Of a DNA stretch of 54,795 nucleotides, positions 17,973-26,283 are shown one piece after another. Origin of the DNA: CBDCGV01 sp965216955 (GTDB taxonomy: Bacteria; Bacteroidota; Bacteroidia; Chitinophagales; JADIYW01); assembly GCA_965216955.1 (NCBI GenBank), contig CBDCGV010000005.1, positions 1-54,795 on the forward strand. The letters are read 5' to 3'. The translations under genes were made by a program, and so were the position numbers. Below the pieces are notes generated by a model, which was not told where the DNA came from, made no database searches, and was given only the letters and a program-made list of their open reading frames with translations. The number at the start of each line of letters is the position of its first letter. The first letter of the stretch is position 1.

Positions 17973-19187
17973 TTGAACAAAACAGTCTCATCTATAATAA
18001 AACTTTTAATTTCTGTTGGTTTAGGAGTTCTAATCATCTTCTTAGTCGCGAAAAACTTTGAAAAACCTCTAAAAATAAAGCTAGATTCTAAACACTTTTC
18101 TAAAGAAAACAGTTGGGAATTAGAAAGCTGGTATACTATCCCTGAATATACAATGGTAGGTGATACATTAGCCATTCTTAAAAACGAAAATGGTTTACAA
18201 AAACATATGATCAGCATTTATGAAGGGGAGATTGTATCTAAAGATATCAAACCTAAATCCGTTGTAAAACCAGGCGACGTAATGGCAAAAATAAAGGTTG
18301 ATATATGGTCCATTACTCGAGATGCCTTCAAAAGAACTAATTATTTCTGGATTATCCTTTCTATGCTTTTTGCCTTATTATCTCATATAAGCAGATCTAT
18401 AAGATGGCAAATGCTATTTGAGCCAATGGGATATAAACCAAAGCTGGGTAATGCAACGGGGGCTGTTTTGGTCATGTATCTTGCAAATTTAGCTTTCCCA
18501 AGACTTGGAGAGGTTTTGAGATGTAGTGTTTTAGCGCGCTTTGAAAAAATACCAATTGAAAAAAGTCTAGGAACAATGATTACAGAACGAGCTGTAGATG
18601 TGATAAGTTTGTTAGTTATCATAGTTTTGTGCCTTATCCTTCAAAATCAAATTTTTGTTGACTTCTATAAAACTTACATGGGCGGAGACGATGGAAGTGG
18701 TGCGATTAAGTACATTTTATTAGGTATTGCTATTTTGGGATGTCTTGTCACATTTTTATTATTCAAAACCGGTAAGTTGCCATTTGCAAATAAAATTGAA
18801 AGCCTAGTAAAAGGAGTCTGGGATGGAATTAAGTCTATTAAAGATTTAAAAAAACCTGGTTTATTTATCTTTCATACTATAGCTATTTGGGTCCTCTATT
18901 ATTTAATGATTGCTGTTTGTTTTAAGGCGCTTCCCGAAACTAGTAACATTACACTTATTGCCGGTTTGCCGACGCTTGCCTTTGGAGCATTTGCAATGGT
19001 GGCTGTGCAAGGAGGCTTAGGACTATATCCATATATTGTGAGCAAGTTGATGGTCATGTATGGGCTTGCAGAAACTATAGGTTATGCTTTTGGTTGGGTA
19101 ATTTGGAGTGCCCAAACATTATTAGTTATTATCGCAGGAGTTGCTGCTTATATCTTTTTAAATATATATAATAGTAAAAGGTTATAA
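17973..19187 (+). CDS. Flippase-like integral membrane protein (UPF0104/LPG synthase TM domain)
   Basis: Polytopic membrane protein of the family related to the flippase part of lysylphosphatidylglycerol synthase (AglD/MprF TM domain). Hydrophobic segments are visible at about residues 8-25, 120-140, 155-175, 205-225, 250-270, 295-320, 330-350 and 370-400. SRSIRWQMLFEPMGYKP and NLAFPRLGEVLRCSVLARFEKIPIEKSLGTMITERAVD are the family-type conserved loops. No aminoacyl-transferase domain is attached, so lipid or polyprenyl-linked substrate movement rather than lysinylation is likelier. The start is TTG at 17973: panD's stop is in the same frame at 17952-17954 and no ATG lies between. Third gene of a panC-panD operon. 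Confidence 0.8.
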   Translation: MNKTVSSIIKLLISVGLGVLIIFLVAKNFEKPLKIKLDSKHFSKENSWELESWYTIPEYTMVGDTLAILKNENGLQKHMISIYEGEIVSKDIKPKSVVKPGDVMAKIKVDIWSITRDAFKRTNYFWIILSMLFALLSHISRSIRWQMLFEPMGYKPKLGNATGAVLVMYLANLAFPRLGEVLRCSVLARFEKIPIEKSLGTMITERAVDVISLLVIIVLCLILQNQIFVDFYKTYMGGDDGSGAIKYILLGIAILGCLVTFLLFKTGKLPFANKIESLVKGVWDGIKSIKDLKKPGLFIFHTIAIWVLYYLMIAVCFKALPETSNITLIAGLPTLAFGAFAMVAVQGGLGLYPYIVSKLMVMYGLAETIGYAFGWVIWSAQTLLVIIAGVAAYIFLNIYNSKRL

Positions 19188-19263
19188 TCCTTAGATAGCC
19201 CCGAAGCTGATTACAAAATAATGAAGTAAACATTAATCCCTTCTCTTTTCTGCATCAATATTG

Positions 19264-19271
19264 TAGCTTTG
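19264..19271 (+). promoter_or_regulatory. TAnnTTTG promoter element for the acyl-CoA dehydrogenase gene
   Basis: TAGCTTTG followed by CAC is an exact -7 element 20 bases before the ATG at 19292. No clear -33 element. Confidence 0.6.
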
Positions 19272-19291
19272 CACTTCTTTAAATTTTAGCA

Positions 19292-20434
19292 ATGAATTTT
19301 AATCTTTCAGAAGAACAAAAAATGATTAGAGATATGGCTCGAGATTTTGCGCAAAATGTGCTTAAACCTGGAGTTATAGAGCGAGATAGAGACATGGTCT
19401 ATCCTACCGAGGAAGTAAAACAAATGGGGACACTAGGTATGTTCGGAATGATGACAGCGGTAGAATATGATGGTGGTGGAATGGATACAGTTTCTTATGT
19501 TCTTGCTATGGAAGAGTTATCAAAAATTGATGCCTCGGCTTCTGTGATAGTTTCTGTTTGCAATTCATTGTATTCATGGGGGATTGAAAAATATGGAACT
19601 GAAGAACAAAAACATAAATATTTGGCTCCAGTTGCAAGGGGAGAAAAACTAGGGGCCTTCGCTTTATCAGAACCTGAAGCTGGTTCAGATGCTACTTCTC
19701 AAAGAACTACTGCAGAAGATAAAGGGGATTATTATCTGTTAAATGGTACTAAAAACTGGATAACAAATGGAGGAAAAGCTTCCTATTATTTGGTGTTTGC
19801 TCAAACTAATCCAGATCTTAAACACAAAGGAATCAATTGTTTAATCGTTGAACGAGATAGTGATGGGTTTGATATTGGTGTTAAAGAAGATAAACTGGGA
19901 ATCAGAGCATCTGATACACATTCTCTATTGTTTACTGATGTTAAAGTACCTAAAGAAAATCGAATCGGTCCTGACGGTTTCGGATTTAAATTGGCCATGC
20001 AGATTTTAAATGGCGGTAGAATTGGTATAGCTGCACAAGCATTAGGGATTGCAGCTGGCGCTTATGAATTAGCCAGAGCATATTCTAAGGAAAGAAAAGC
20101 TTTTGGCACGCCTATATGTAATCATCAAGCTATACAATTTAAATTGGCAGACATGGCCACAGAGATTGAAGCTGCAAGAACGCTAGTTTACAAGGCGGCA
20201 TGGTTAAAGGATCAAGGCAAAGATTATACAACTGCTGCTGCAATGGCAAAATTGTATGCTTCAGAAGTGGCAATGAAAACCACAATTGAAGCAGTCCAAA
20301 TACATGGGGGATATGGCTATGTAAGAGAATATCATGTAGAAAGGTTAATGAGGGATGCCAAAATTACTCAAATTTATGAAGGCACCTCTGAAATTCAACG
20401 ATTGGTAATTGGAAGAGATATTTTAAGAAGATAA
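19292..20434 (+). CDS. Acyl-CoA dehydrogenase (short/branched-chain type)
   Basis: FAD enzyme that introduces a 2,3 double bond into acyl-CoA, passing electrons to ETF. All three domains of the family are visible: an N-terminal helical domain, the middle beta domain (FALSEPEAGSDATSQRTTA, NGTKNWITNGG) and the C-terminal helical domain (RIGIAAQALGIAAGAYELA, RKAFGTPICNHQAIQFKLADM). Glu363 in IYEGTSEIQRLVIGRDILRR is the catalytic base at the butyryl-CoA/medium-chain position. Its 380 residues are normal. The exact acyl-chain preference cannot be read. aspS begins two bases after the stop, so they share a transcript despite unrelated roles. Confidence 0.94.
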   Translation: MNFNLSEEQKMIRDMARDFAQNVLKPGVIERDRDMVYPTEEVKQMGTLGMFGMMTAVEYDGGGMDTVSYVLAMEELSKIDASASVIVSVCNSLYSWGIEKYGTEEQKHKYLAPVARGEKLGAFALSEPEAGSDATSQRTTAEDKGDYYLLNGTKNWITNGGKASYYLVFAQTNPDLKHKGINCLIVERDSDGFDIGVKEDKLGIRASDTHSLLFTDVKVPKENRIGPDGFGFKLAMQILNGGRIGIAAQALGIAAGAYELARAYSKERKAFGTPICNHQAIQFKLADMATEIEAARTLVYKAAWLKDQGKDYTTAAAMAKLYASEVAMKTTIEAVQIHGGYGYVREYHVERLMRDAKITQIYEGTSEIQRLVIGRDILRR

Positions 20435-20436
20435 AT

Positions 20437-22182
20437 ATGTACAGAAGTCACACTTGTGGGCAATTAAGGCTTAAAGACGTAGGAAGCATTATAACACTTT
20501 CTGGATGGGTACAAAAAATGCGTGATTTTGGTGGTTTAACCTTTTTAGACTTGAGAGATCGTTATGGAATTACACAAATCGTATTCAATATGGATACCAA
20601 TGCTATATTGTGTGAAGAAGCACGTGCCTTGGGAAGAGAATATGTGATTCAAATTGAAGGAAAAGTGGTTGAACGATCTAATAAAAACCCTAAAATCCCA
20701 ACAGGAGAAATCGAAATTGACGCCCAGAAATTAATTGTTTTAAATGGTGCAAAAACACCACCATTTACCATTGAAGACGAAACTGATGGAGGAGATGATT
20801 TAAGAATGCAATATCGCTATCTTGATTTAAGAAGAAACGAAATACAATCAAAAATTTTATTGCGCCATGCAATTGCTTCTGAAACTAGAAGGTATCTGGA
20901 TGAACAAAAGTTCATAGATGTAGAGACTCCATACCTAATTAAAAGCACCCCTGAAGGTGCTAGGGATTTCGTCGTTCCTTCCAGAATGAATCCAGGGCAG
21001 TTTTATGCTTTACCTCAATCGCCTCAGACATTTAAGCAACTTCTGATGGTTTCAGGTTTTGACAAATATTATCAAATAGTACGATGTTTTAGAGATGAAG
21101 ATCTTAGAGCAGACCGTCAGCCTGAATTTACGCAAATTGATTGTGAAATGTCTTTTGTAGAACAAGAAGATATCTTAAATACTTTTGAAGGACTGATTAA
21201 ACACCTCTTTAAAAAGATAAAAGGAATTGATCTTCCAAAATTTGACAGAATGTCCTATCAAGATGCTATTAGGCTATACGGTTCTGACAAACCTGATATG
21301 CGCTTTGATATGACCTTTATAGAATTGAACGATGTCGCTCAAGGGAAAGGGTTTGTTGTTTTTGATAGTGTAGAACTAGTTGTTGGAATTAATGCAAAAG
21401 GTGCAGGCAGTTATACTAGAAAGCAAATAGATAAGCTTACTGAATGGGTTAAACGACCTCAAATTGGAGCAAAAGGTCTAGTTTATATGCGATGTAGTGA
21501 AGATGGCAGTTTCAAGTCATCAGTAGATAAATTCTTCAATCAAGAAGATTTAAAAAAATGGGCGGACAAATTTGATGCAGAACCCGGAGATTTGATTTTG
21601 ATTTTGGCAGGAAAAGAAGATGATGTTAGAAAACAACTTAGTGAGCTCAGATTAGAAATGGGCAACCAACTCGGACTTCGAAATAAAGACGACTATCGAT
21701 GCTTATGGGTTTTAGACTTCCCATTATTGGAATGGGATGAAGCATCTAACAGATATCATGCTATGCATCATCCATTTACCTCTCCTAAAAAGGAAGATAT
21801 TGAGTTAATTGAAACAGAACCCGGTAAAGTGAGAGCTAATGCTTATGATTTAGCAATTAACGGTGTTGAAGTTGGTGGAGGTTCAATTAGAATACACGAT
21901 CGAATGTTACAAGAAAAAATGTTCGACTTACTTGGTTTTACAAAAGAAGAAGCATATGCTCAATTTGGTTTTTTAATGAACGCTTTTGAATATGGTGCAC
22001 CACCACACGGAGGTCTTGCATTTGGGTTTGATAGATTATGTGCTTTATTTGGTGGAACTGATTCTATTAGGGATTTTATCGCTTTTCCAAAAAATAACTC
22101 AGGAAGAGACATAATGTTAGATAGTCCTGCCAATATTGACAAAGAACAACTTGAAGAATTGAATCTGACAATTAAAAACTAA
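20437..22182 (+). CDS. aspS: Aspartate-tRNA ligase
   Basis: Class II aminoacyl-tRNA synthetase of the bacterial type. An N-terminal OB-fold anticodon domain (LSGWVQKMRDFGGLTFLDLRDR) is followed by class II motif 1 region (TPYLIKSTPEGARDFVVPSR), motif 2 (CFRDEDLRADRQPEFTQID), an inserted GAD domain in the middle, and motif 3 (GGLAFGFDRLCALFGG). Its 581 residues match bacterial AspRS rather than the shorter archaeal form. I cannot tell from sequence alone whether it is discriminating; no gatCAB is in this window. Confidence 0.97.
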   Translation: MYRSHTCGQLRLKDVGSIITLSGWVQKMRDFGGLTFLDLRDRYGITQIVFNMDTNAILCEEARALGREYVIQIEGKVVERSNKNPKIPTGEIEIDAQKLIVLNGAKTPPFTIEDETDGGDDLRMQYRYLDLRRNEIQSKILLRHAIASETRRYLDEQKFIDVETPYLIKSTPEGARDFVVPSRMNPGQFYALPQSPQTFKQLLMVSGFDKYYQIVRCFRDEDLRADRQPEFTQIDCEMSFVEQEDILNTFEGLIKHLFKKIKGIDLPKFDRMSYQDAIRLYGSDKPDMRFDMTFIELNDVAQGKGFVVFDSVELVVGINAKGAGSYTRKQIDKLTEWVKRPQIGAKGLVYMRCSEDGSFKSSVDKFFNQEDLKKWADKFDAEPGDLILILAGKEDDVRKQLSELRLEMGNQLGLRNKDDYRCLWVLDFPLLEWDEASNRYHAMHHPFTSPKKEDIELIETEPGKVRANAYDLAINGVEVGGGSIRIHDRMLQEKMFDLLGFTKEEAYAQFGFLMNAFEYGAPPHGGLAFGFDRLCALFGGTDSIRDFIAFPKNNSGRDIMLDSPANIDKEQLEELNLTIKN

Positions 22183-22276
22183 ATATTCGGAAATTCAAAT
22201 AATACAATAAATAACACTTTGTGAATCTTTGAGTCTCCAATGGGCACCTTTGTGAAACAAACCAATTACTAAAATT

Positions 22277-23869
22277 ATGGAAGCATTTAGGGCACTCGGA
22301 ATTGATGAGGAGATATTAGAAGCATTAGAAAAAAAAGGATTTTCTGAGCCTACCCCTATTCAGGCAAAAACAATCCCTCTACTTTTAAAATCTGACAAAG
22401 ACATTATTGGGCAAGCCCAAACTGGAACTGGAAAAACGGCAGCCTTTGGCATTCCTATAGTTCAAAATATTAAAGGGAAAGCAACTGATGTGCAGGCCTT
22501 GGTTTTAGCTCCAACTAGAGAACTTGCATTACAAGTTGCAAGAGAAATCGAAAGTTTTTCTGAGAACAAAAAACTTCGCATAGCAACTGTTTATGGAGGA
22601 AGTCCCATATCTAAACAAAAGCAACAATTAAAAAAAGGTGTTCACATCGTTGTTGGGACTCCAGGAAGAACGCTTGATTTACTGAAACAAAAAGTTCTAA
22701 AACTTAAAAAAGTAAATTATGTAGTTTTAGATGAAGCCGATGAAATGTTAAACATGGGCTTTCTTGAAGATGTAGAGCGCATCCTTTCACAAACAAATGA
22801 CGACAAGCGCATGTTACTTTTTAGTGCTACCATGCCAAAAAAAATTACCGATTTGGTAAAACGAACAATGGGCTCATTTGAAACCATTAAAGTTAAAAAA
22901 CAGCAACTTACAACTGAACTAACCTCGCAATCTTACTATATGGTAAGAGCATCAGATAAATTTGATATGCTGTGTAGGGTTTTAGATTATGAAGAGGAAG
23001 TATATGGTATCATTTTTTGTGTAACGCGCGCGGATGCCATTATGGTTACCAACCACTTAAATGAAAAAGGATTTAAGGCAGATGCACTGCACGGAGACAT
23101 TCCTCAAAATACCAGAGAGAAAGTAACCGCACGTTTTAGGGCCGGTAAAATTAGATTATTGGTAGCGACAGATGTAGCGGCTAGAGGTATAGATGTACAA
23201 AACTTAACCCATGTTATTAATTATTCTCTTCCTCAAGACCCTGAATCATATGTGCATAGAATTGGAAGAACAGGTAGAGCAGGAAATAAAGGAAAGGCTA
23301 TCAGTATTATTTCTTTAAGCGAACAAAGAAAATTACGTTTTATAGAAAAAATTGCTAATTGTAGTATTGAGCAATTAACCCCTCCGAATGCTGATGATAT
23401 GGTTCATGCAAAAAAGATGAAATTAATTCATAGCATGCAAGGTAGTTTTGACAATGGGCATCATGAAAAATATATGCACTTTGCAAATGAATTATTAGAT
23501 GGCAACGACCCTTCTGAAGTTGTAGCATCTTTATTAGATCACTTTTATAATCATGAACTAGATGCTAATTCTTATAAGGATTTAATACAAAGTTCTAGAG
23601 GTAACCAATCCTCCGGTAGAAAAGGATCAGGCAAAACAGTACGATTATTTATTGCCAAAGGGCGATTAGACGGATTTAAAAAGCCAAAACATTTATTAGA
23701 TTTTATAGAAGACGAAACAGCTACTCCCCATCGCAAAATACGTTCTATAAAGATCTTAGATAAGTTTAGTTTTTTCAATGTATCAGCTGAAGAAAGTGAA
23801 ACTATTCTAGATATTTTCAAAAGAAAAAATAAGAAAAAACCTTTAGTTGTATTAGCTAATGATAAATAA
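22277..23869 (+). CDS. DEAD-box ATP-dependent RNA helicase with DbpA-type RNA-binding domain
   Basis: All helicase motifs are present in order: Q motif (EPTPIQ), motif I AQTGTGKT, Ia PTRELALQ, GG, TPGR, motif II DEAD, motif III SAT, and in domain 2 IIFCVTR, ARGIDV and HRIGRTGRAG. The last 80 residues (KTVRLFIAKGRLDGFKKPK... ending near VVLAND) form a DbpA/CsdA-type RRM-like domain, which in relatives targets 23S rRNA or structured RNA. This suggests a role in ribosome assembly and cold adaptation. A cold-shock-domain protein follows 17 bases later, which supports that view. I leave the symbol blank because deaD, dbpA and csdA cannot be separated here. Confidence 0.93.
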   Translation: MEAFRALGIDEEILEALEKKGFSEPTPIQAKTIPLLLKSDKDIIGQAQTGTGKTAAFGIPIVQNIKGKATDVQALVLAPTRELALQVAREIESFSENKKLRIATVYGGSPISKQKQQLKKGVHIVVGTPGRTLDLLKQKVLKLKKVNYVVLDEADEMLNMGFLEDVERILSQTNDDKRMLLFSATMPKKITDLVKRTMGSFETIKVKKQQLTTELTSQSYYMVRASDKFDMLCRVLDYEEEVYGIIFCVTRADAIMVTNHLNEKGFKADALHGDIPQNTREKVTARFRAGKIRLLVATDVAARGIDVQNLTHVINYSLPQDPESYVHRIGRTGRAGNKGKAISIISLSEQRKLRFIEKIANCSIEQLTPPNADDMVHAKKMKLIHSMQGSFDNGHHEKYMHFANELLDGNDPSEVVASLLDHFYNHELDANSYKDLIQSSRGNQSSGRKGSGKTVRLFIAKGRLDGFKKPKHLLDFIEDETATPHRKIRSIKILDKFSFFNVSAEESETILDIFKRKNKKKPLVVLANDK

Positions 23870-23886
23870 CAAATTAAAATATTAAA

Positions 23887-24333
23887 ATGGGACGATCACA
23901 AGAGACCTTTAATAAGAAGGAAAAAGAAAAAAAACGCTTAAAGAAAAAGCAAGAAAAGTTAGAAAAAAGAGCAGAGCGAAAAGCGAATGCGAAGAAGAGT
24001 ACTTTTGAGAGTATGATGGGCTATGTTGATGAATTTGGGAACATCACAGATACACCTCCTGACCCGATGAAAAAGAAAAAGGTAAATGCTGAAAGTATAG
24101 AACTAGGGGTTCCCAAAAGAGAAAAAGAACCGCTTATCACTGAAAGAAAAGGAAGTGTAGAGTTCTTTAACGATTCAAAAGGGTATGGGTTTATTAAGGA
24201 GTCTGACACACATGAAAAATACTTTTTTCATGTAAATGGTCTAATAGATGAAGTTGAAGAAAACGACAAGGTCATTTTCGAACTTGAAAAGGGTCAAAAA
24301 GGAATGAATGCTGTTCGGGTCAAGAAAGCATAA
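23887..24333 (+). CDS. Cold-shock-domain protein with Lys-rich N-terminal extension
   Basis: RNA/single-strand DNA-binding protein, predicted RNA chaperone. The C-terminal cold shock domain (about residues 83-148) has RNP1-like KGYGFIK and RNP2-like YFFHVNGL, beginning KGSVEFFND. Unlike the 65-70-residue CspA family, it has an N-terminal extension of some 80 residues: a Lys/Glu-rich helix (about 7-38, EKEKKRLKKKQEKLEKRAERK) and a linker (MGYVDEFGNITDTPPDP). Such extended forms occur throughout Bacteroidota. It follows the DEAD-box helicase by 17 bases and is probably its operon partner at low temperature. It converges with the hydrolase gene after a 22-base gap. Confidence 0.92.
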   Translation: MGRSQETFNKKEKEKKRLKKKQEKLEKRAERKANAKKSTFESMMGYVDEFGNITDTPPDPMKKKKVNAESIELGVPKREKEPLITERKGSVEFFNDSKGYGFIKESDTHEKYFFHVNGLIDEVEENDKVIFELEKGQKGMNAVRVKKA

Positions 24334-24355
24334 CTTTTCTAAATAACAAATAATT

Positions 24356-25381
24356 TTAATGAAGGTCTAGCCAGTTTAATATTTCTGGCCAAACCTCTTT
24401 AGGAGCATTTAGCCCCATTACTAAATCATGATGACCATAATTAATCTTGTGTCCAAATTCTTCACCAAATATTTTATAAGCGGTTCCAAATTTTGAAGAT
24501 GCCTCTGGAGCACACTGCAAATCATCTGCGCCAGATATAGAAAGTAGTGGAAAGGGGTAACCTTTTTGCATTAGTAAATCCTCAAAATAATGTCCCTCTT
24601 TATTTTTAAGTCCAGATCCATTAACACAAGAAGCCATATCTAATAGAAGCCTTGAACTAACGGGGTGTTCTGTGACAGCAGATAATTTAGCATATGTTTT
24701 CAAGTCTATATTGTTTACCTGAACAAGTGTTTTGTCGACAAAACCTCGATTGTATTTTACCATATTAGCTGTCAATTCAAATATCCAATTGAACGGTATA
24801 AAAGGTAAAACTTTACAAAGTGGCAAGAGCTTAATTAAGTCATGAAAAACAGATCTTGTTCCATGATAATTAAGCGTCGACCCAATGGCAATGCCTGATC
24901 TGATTTTATCATTTTGCTCTGCAGCTAAAGCATAAGTTATCAATCCTCCTAAGCTATGTCCTATTAAATGAAGATGGTCTTTTCCACTCCTTTCAAGAAT
25001 TGCATCTATTATTGCTGGAATATCATTATACAAGTATTCATTAAATCCCCAACCCCATCTGAATTTTCCATACAAAGACGGTTTTTGGCTTCTGCCGTGT
25101 CCACGCAATTCGGCAACATAAACATCATAATTATGTTCTACTAAATAGTTGGTAAGGGAATACTCCTTATCTATATCAAAAGACAATCTATTCGAACCTA
25201 ATCCATGACAAAGTAAAACGGGTAATTTATCCTTATCCGTTTTTTTTGAATAAGAAGAAATCGCTAGTTCTTTATGGTCTTCAGTTCTTACGAAAAAAAC
25301 TTCTGAATCCGATTCCTCTATTTTCCACTTTTTCAGCCTTCGCCTATCTAAGAAAGCAAGATGTTTATCCTTCTCCCTCAT
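24356..25381 (-). CDS. Alpha/beta-fold hydrolase
   Basis: Serine hydrolase fold with the oxyanion segment LLCHGLGSNRLSFD, the nucleophile elbow GHSLGG, Asp in SGADDLQCAPE and a plausible catalytic His in NYGHHDLVMG. The N-terminus lacks a signal peptide, so it should be cytoplasmic. AELRGHGRSQKP is the strand after the oxyanion hole. It resembles lipase or polyhydroxyalkanoate-synthase-like hydrolases, but no substrate can be assigned. Its ATG overlaps the queD-like stop by one base (TAATG), so the two are translationally coupled. 341 residues; last gene of the minus-strand run starting at 30170. Confidence 0.85.
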   Translation of the reverse strand: MREKDKHLAFLDRRRLKKWKIEESDSEVFFVRTEDHKELAISSYSKKTDKDKLPVLLCHGLGSNRLSFDIDKEYSLTNYLVEHNYDVYVAELRGHGRSQKPSLYGKFRWGWGFNEYLYNDIPAIIDAILERSGKDHLHLIGHSLGGLITYALAAEQNDKIRSGIAIGSTLNYHGTRSVFHDLIKLLPLCKVLPFIPFNWIFELTANMVKYNRGFVDKTLVQVNNIDLKTYAKLSAVTEHPVSSRLLLDMASCVNGSGLKNKEGHYFEDLLMQKGYPFPLLSISGADDLQCAPEASSKFGTAYKIFGEEFGHKINYGHHDLVMGLNAPKEVWPEILNWLDLH

Positions 25382-25794
25382 TAAACAACTGGGTATTCAA
25401 CAAAATTTCTTGGCGTTTCATACAAGCGAATAGATAAATCGTATTGTGCTTCCAACTCTTCTCTTATCAAATTATAAATGATAATAGCAATATTTTCTAC
25501 AGTTGGATTCAAATTTTTAAATTCTTCTGTATCTAAATTTAGATTCTTATGATCAAAGCGATCAATTACCACTTCTTGAATAATTTCTTTAATAATTTTA
25601 AGATCAATAACATAGCCCGTAATTGGATCTACTTCACCAATTACTTTCACCTCTAAAATATAATTATGGCCATGAAAATTCGGGTTATTGCATAATCCGA
25701 ATACCTCATCATTCTTGGCATCATTCCAATCGGGATTATACAATCGATGCGCTGCGTTAAACTGTGCTTTCCTAATTACTGCAACTCTTGGCAT
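25381..25794 (-). CDS. queD: 6-pyruvoyltetrahydropterin synthase/QueD family protein
   Basis: Zinc enzyme of the PTPS/QueD family; in most bacteria it makes 6-carboxy-tetrahydropterin from dihydroneopterin triphosphate for queuosine. Zinc ligands are His16 (FNAAHRL), His41 and His43 (NFHGHNY). The catalytic Cys35 (GLCNNPNFHGH) and the DHKNLN segment are present, with Glu in LYETPRN. At 137 residues it is a little longer than E. coli QueD (121). The spacing of Cys to HxH fits QueD, but a PTPS role cannot be excluded without other queuosine genes. Its ATG lies four bases after a TAnnTTTG element and 13 bases after the bcp stop, so it can be transcribed separately. Confidence 0.85.
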   Translation of the reverse strand: MPRVAVIRKAQFNAAHRLYNPDWNDAKNDEVFGLCNNPNFHGHNYILEVKVIGEVDPITGYVIDLKIIKEIIQEVVIDRFDHKNLNLDTEEFKNLNPTVENIAIIIYNLIREELEAQYDLSIRLYETPRNFVEYPVV

Positions 25795-25798
25795 AATG

Positions 25799-25806
25799 CA
25801 AAGTTA
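25799..25806 (-). promoter_or_regulatory. TAnnTTTG promoter element for queD, four bases from ATG
   Basis: TAACTTTG (minus strand) is an exact -7 element with only CATT between it and the ATG at 25792-25794. If used, the mRNA would be leaderless or nearly so. It lies in the 13-base gap after the bcp stop. Confidence 0.5.
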
Positions 25807-25807
25807 A

Positions 25808-26275
25808 TCAATTCATATCCATCATTTCTAAAAGCTGCTTGGTACTTTCTTTGGTTTTTACTTTATTAATAATTAAGGCTATAATACCTTCTTCATCTAT
25901 CACAAAAGTGGTTCTATGAACACCGTCATATTCTCGACCCATAAATTTCTTTAACCCCCAAACGCCATAAAGATCAAGCACCTTTCTTTCTTCATCTGCC
26001 AGTAATTTAAAAGGAAGTTCATATTTTGTTTCAAACTTCTTGTGTTTTTTAATTGGGTCAGGACTCACTCCAATAATATCAAACCCTTTTGATTTTAACG
26101 AAGTATAATTGTCCCGAAAATTACAGGCTTCTGCAGTACACCCAGGCGTATCATCCTTAGGATAAAAATATAGTATTACCTTCTTACCCAAATAATCCTT
26201 CAATGAAAAAGTTTCGCCATTTTGGTCCAGCCCCTCAAAAACTGGCGCCTTATCTCCTACCTTTAAATGAAACAT
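25808..26275 (-). CDS. bcp: Thioredoxin-dependent thiol peroxidase (Bcp/PrxQ)
   Basis: Peroxiredoxin that reduces hydroperoxides using thioredoxin. The peroxidatic Cys46 (DDTPGCTAEAC) and resolving Cys51, five residues on, define the alpha-type Bcp/PrxQ group. Conserved IGVSPDPIKKHKKF and TFVIDEEG follow. 155 residues, cytoplasmic, normal size. It is 8 bases downstream of the M23 peptidase gene and 13 bases upstream of queD. Confidence 0.95.
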   Translation of the reverse strand: MFHLKVGDKAPVFEGLDQNGETFSLKDYLGKKVILYFYPKDDTPGCTAEACNFRDNYTSLKSKGFDIIGVSPDPIKKHKKFETKYELPFKLLADEERKVLDLYGVWGLKKFMGREYDGVHRTTFVIDEEGIIALIINKVKTKESTKQLLEMMDMN

Positions 26276-26283
26276 ATTTTATT

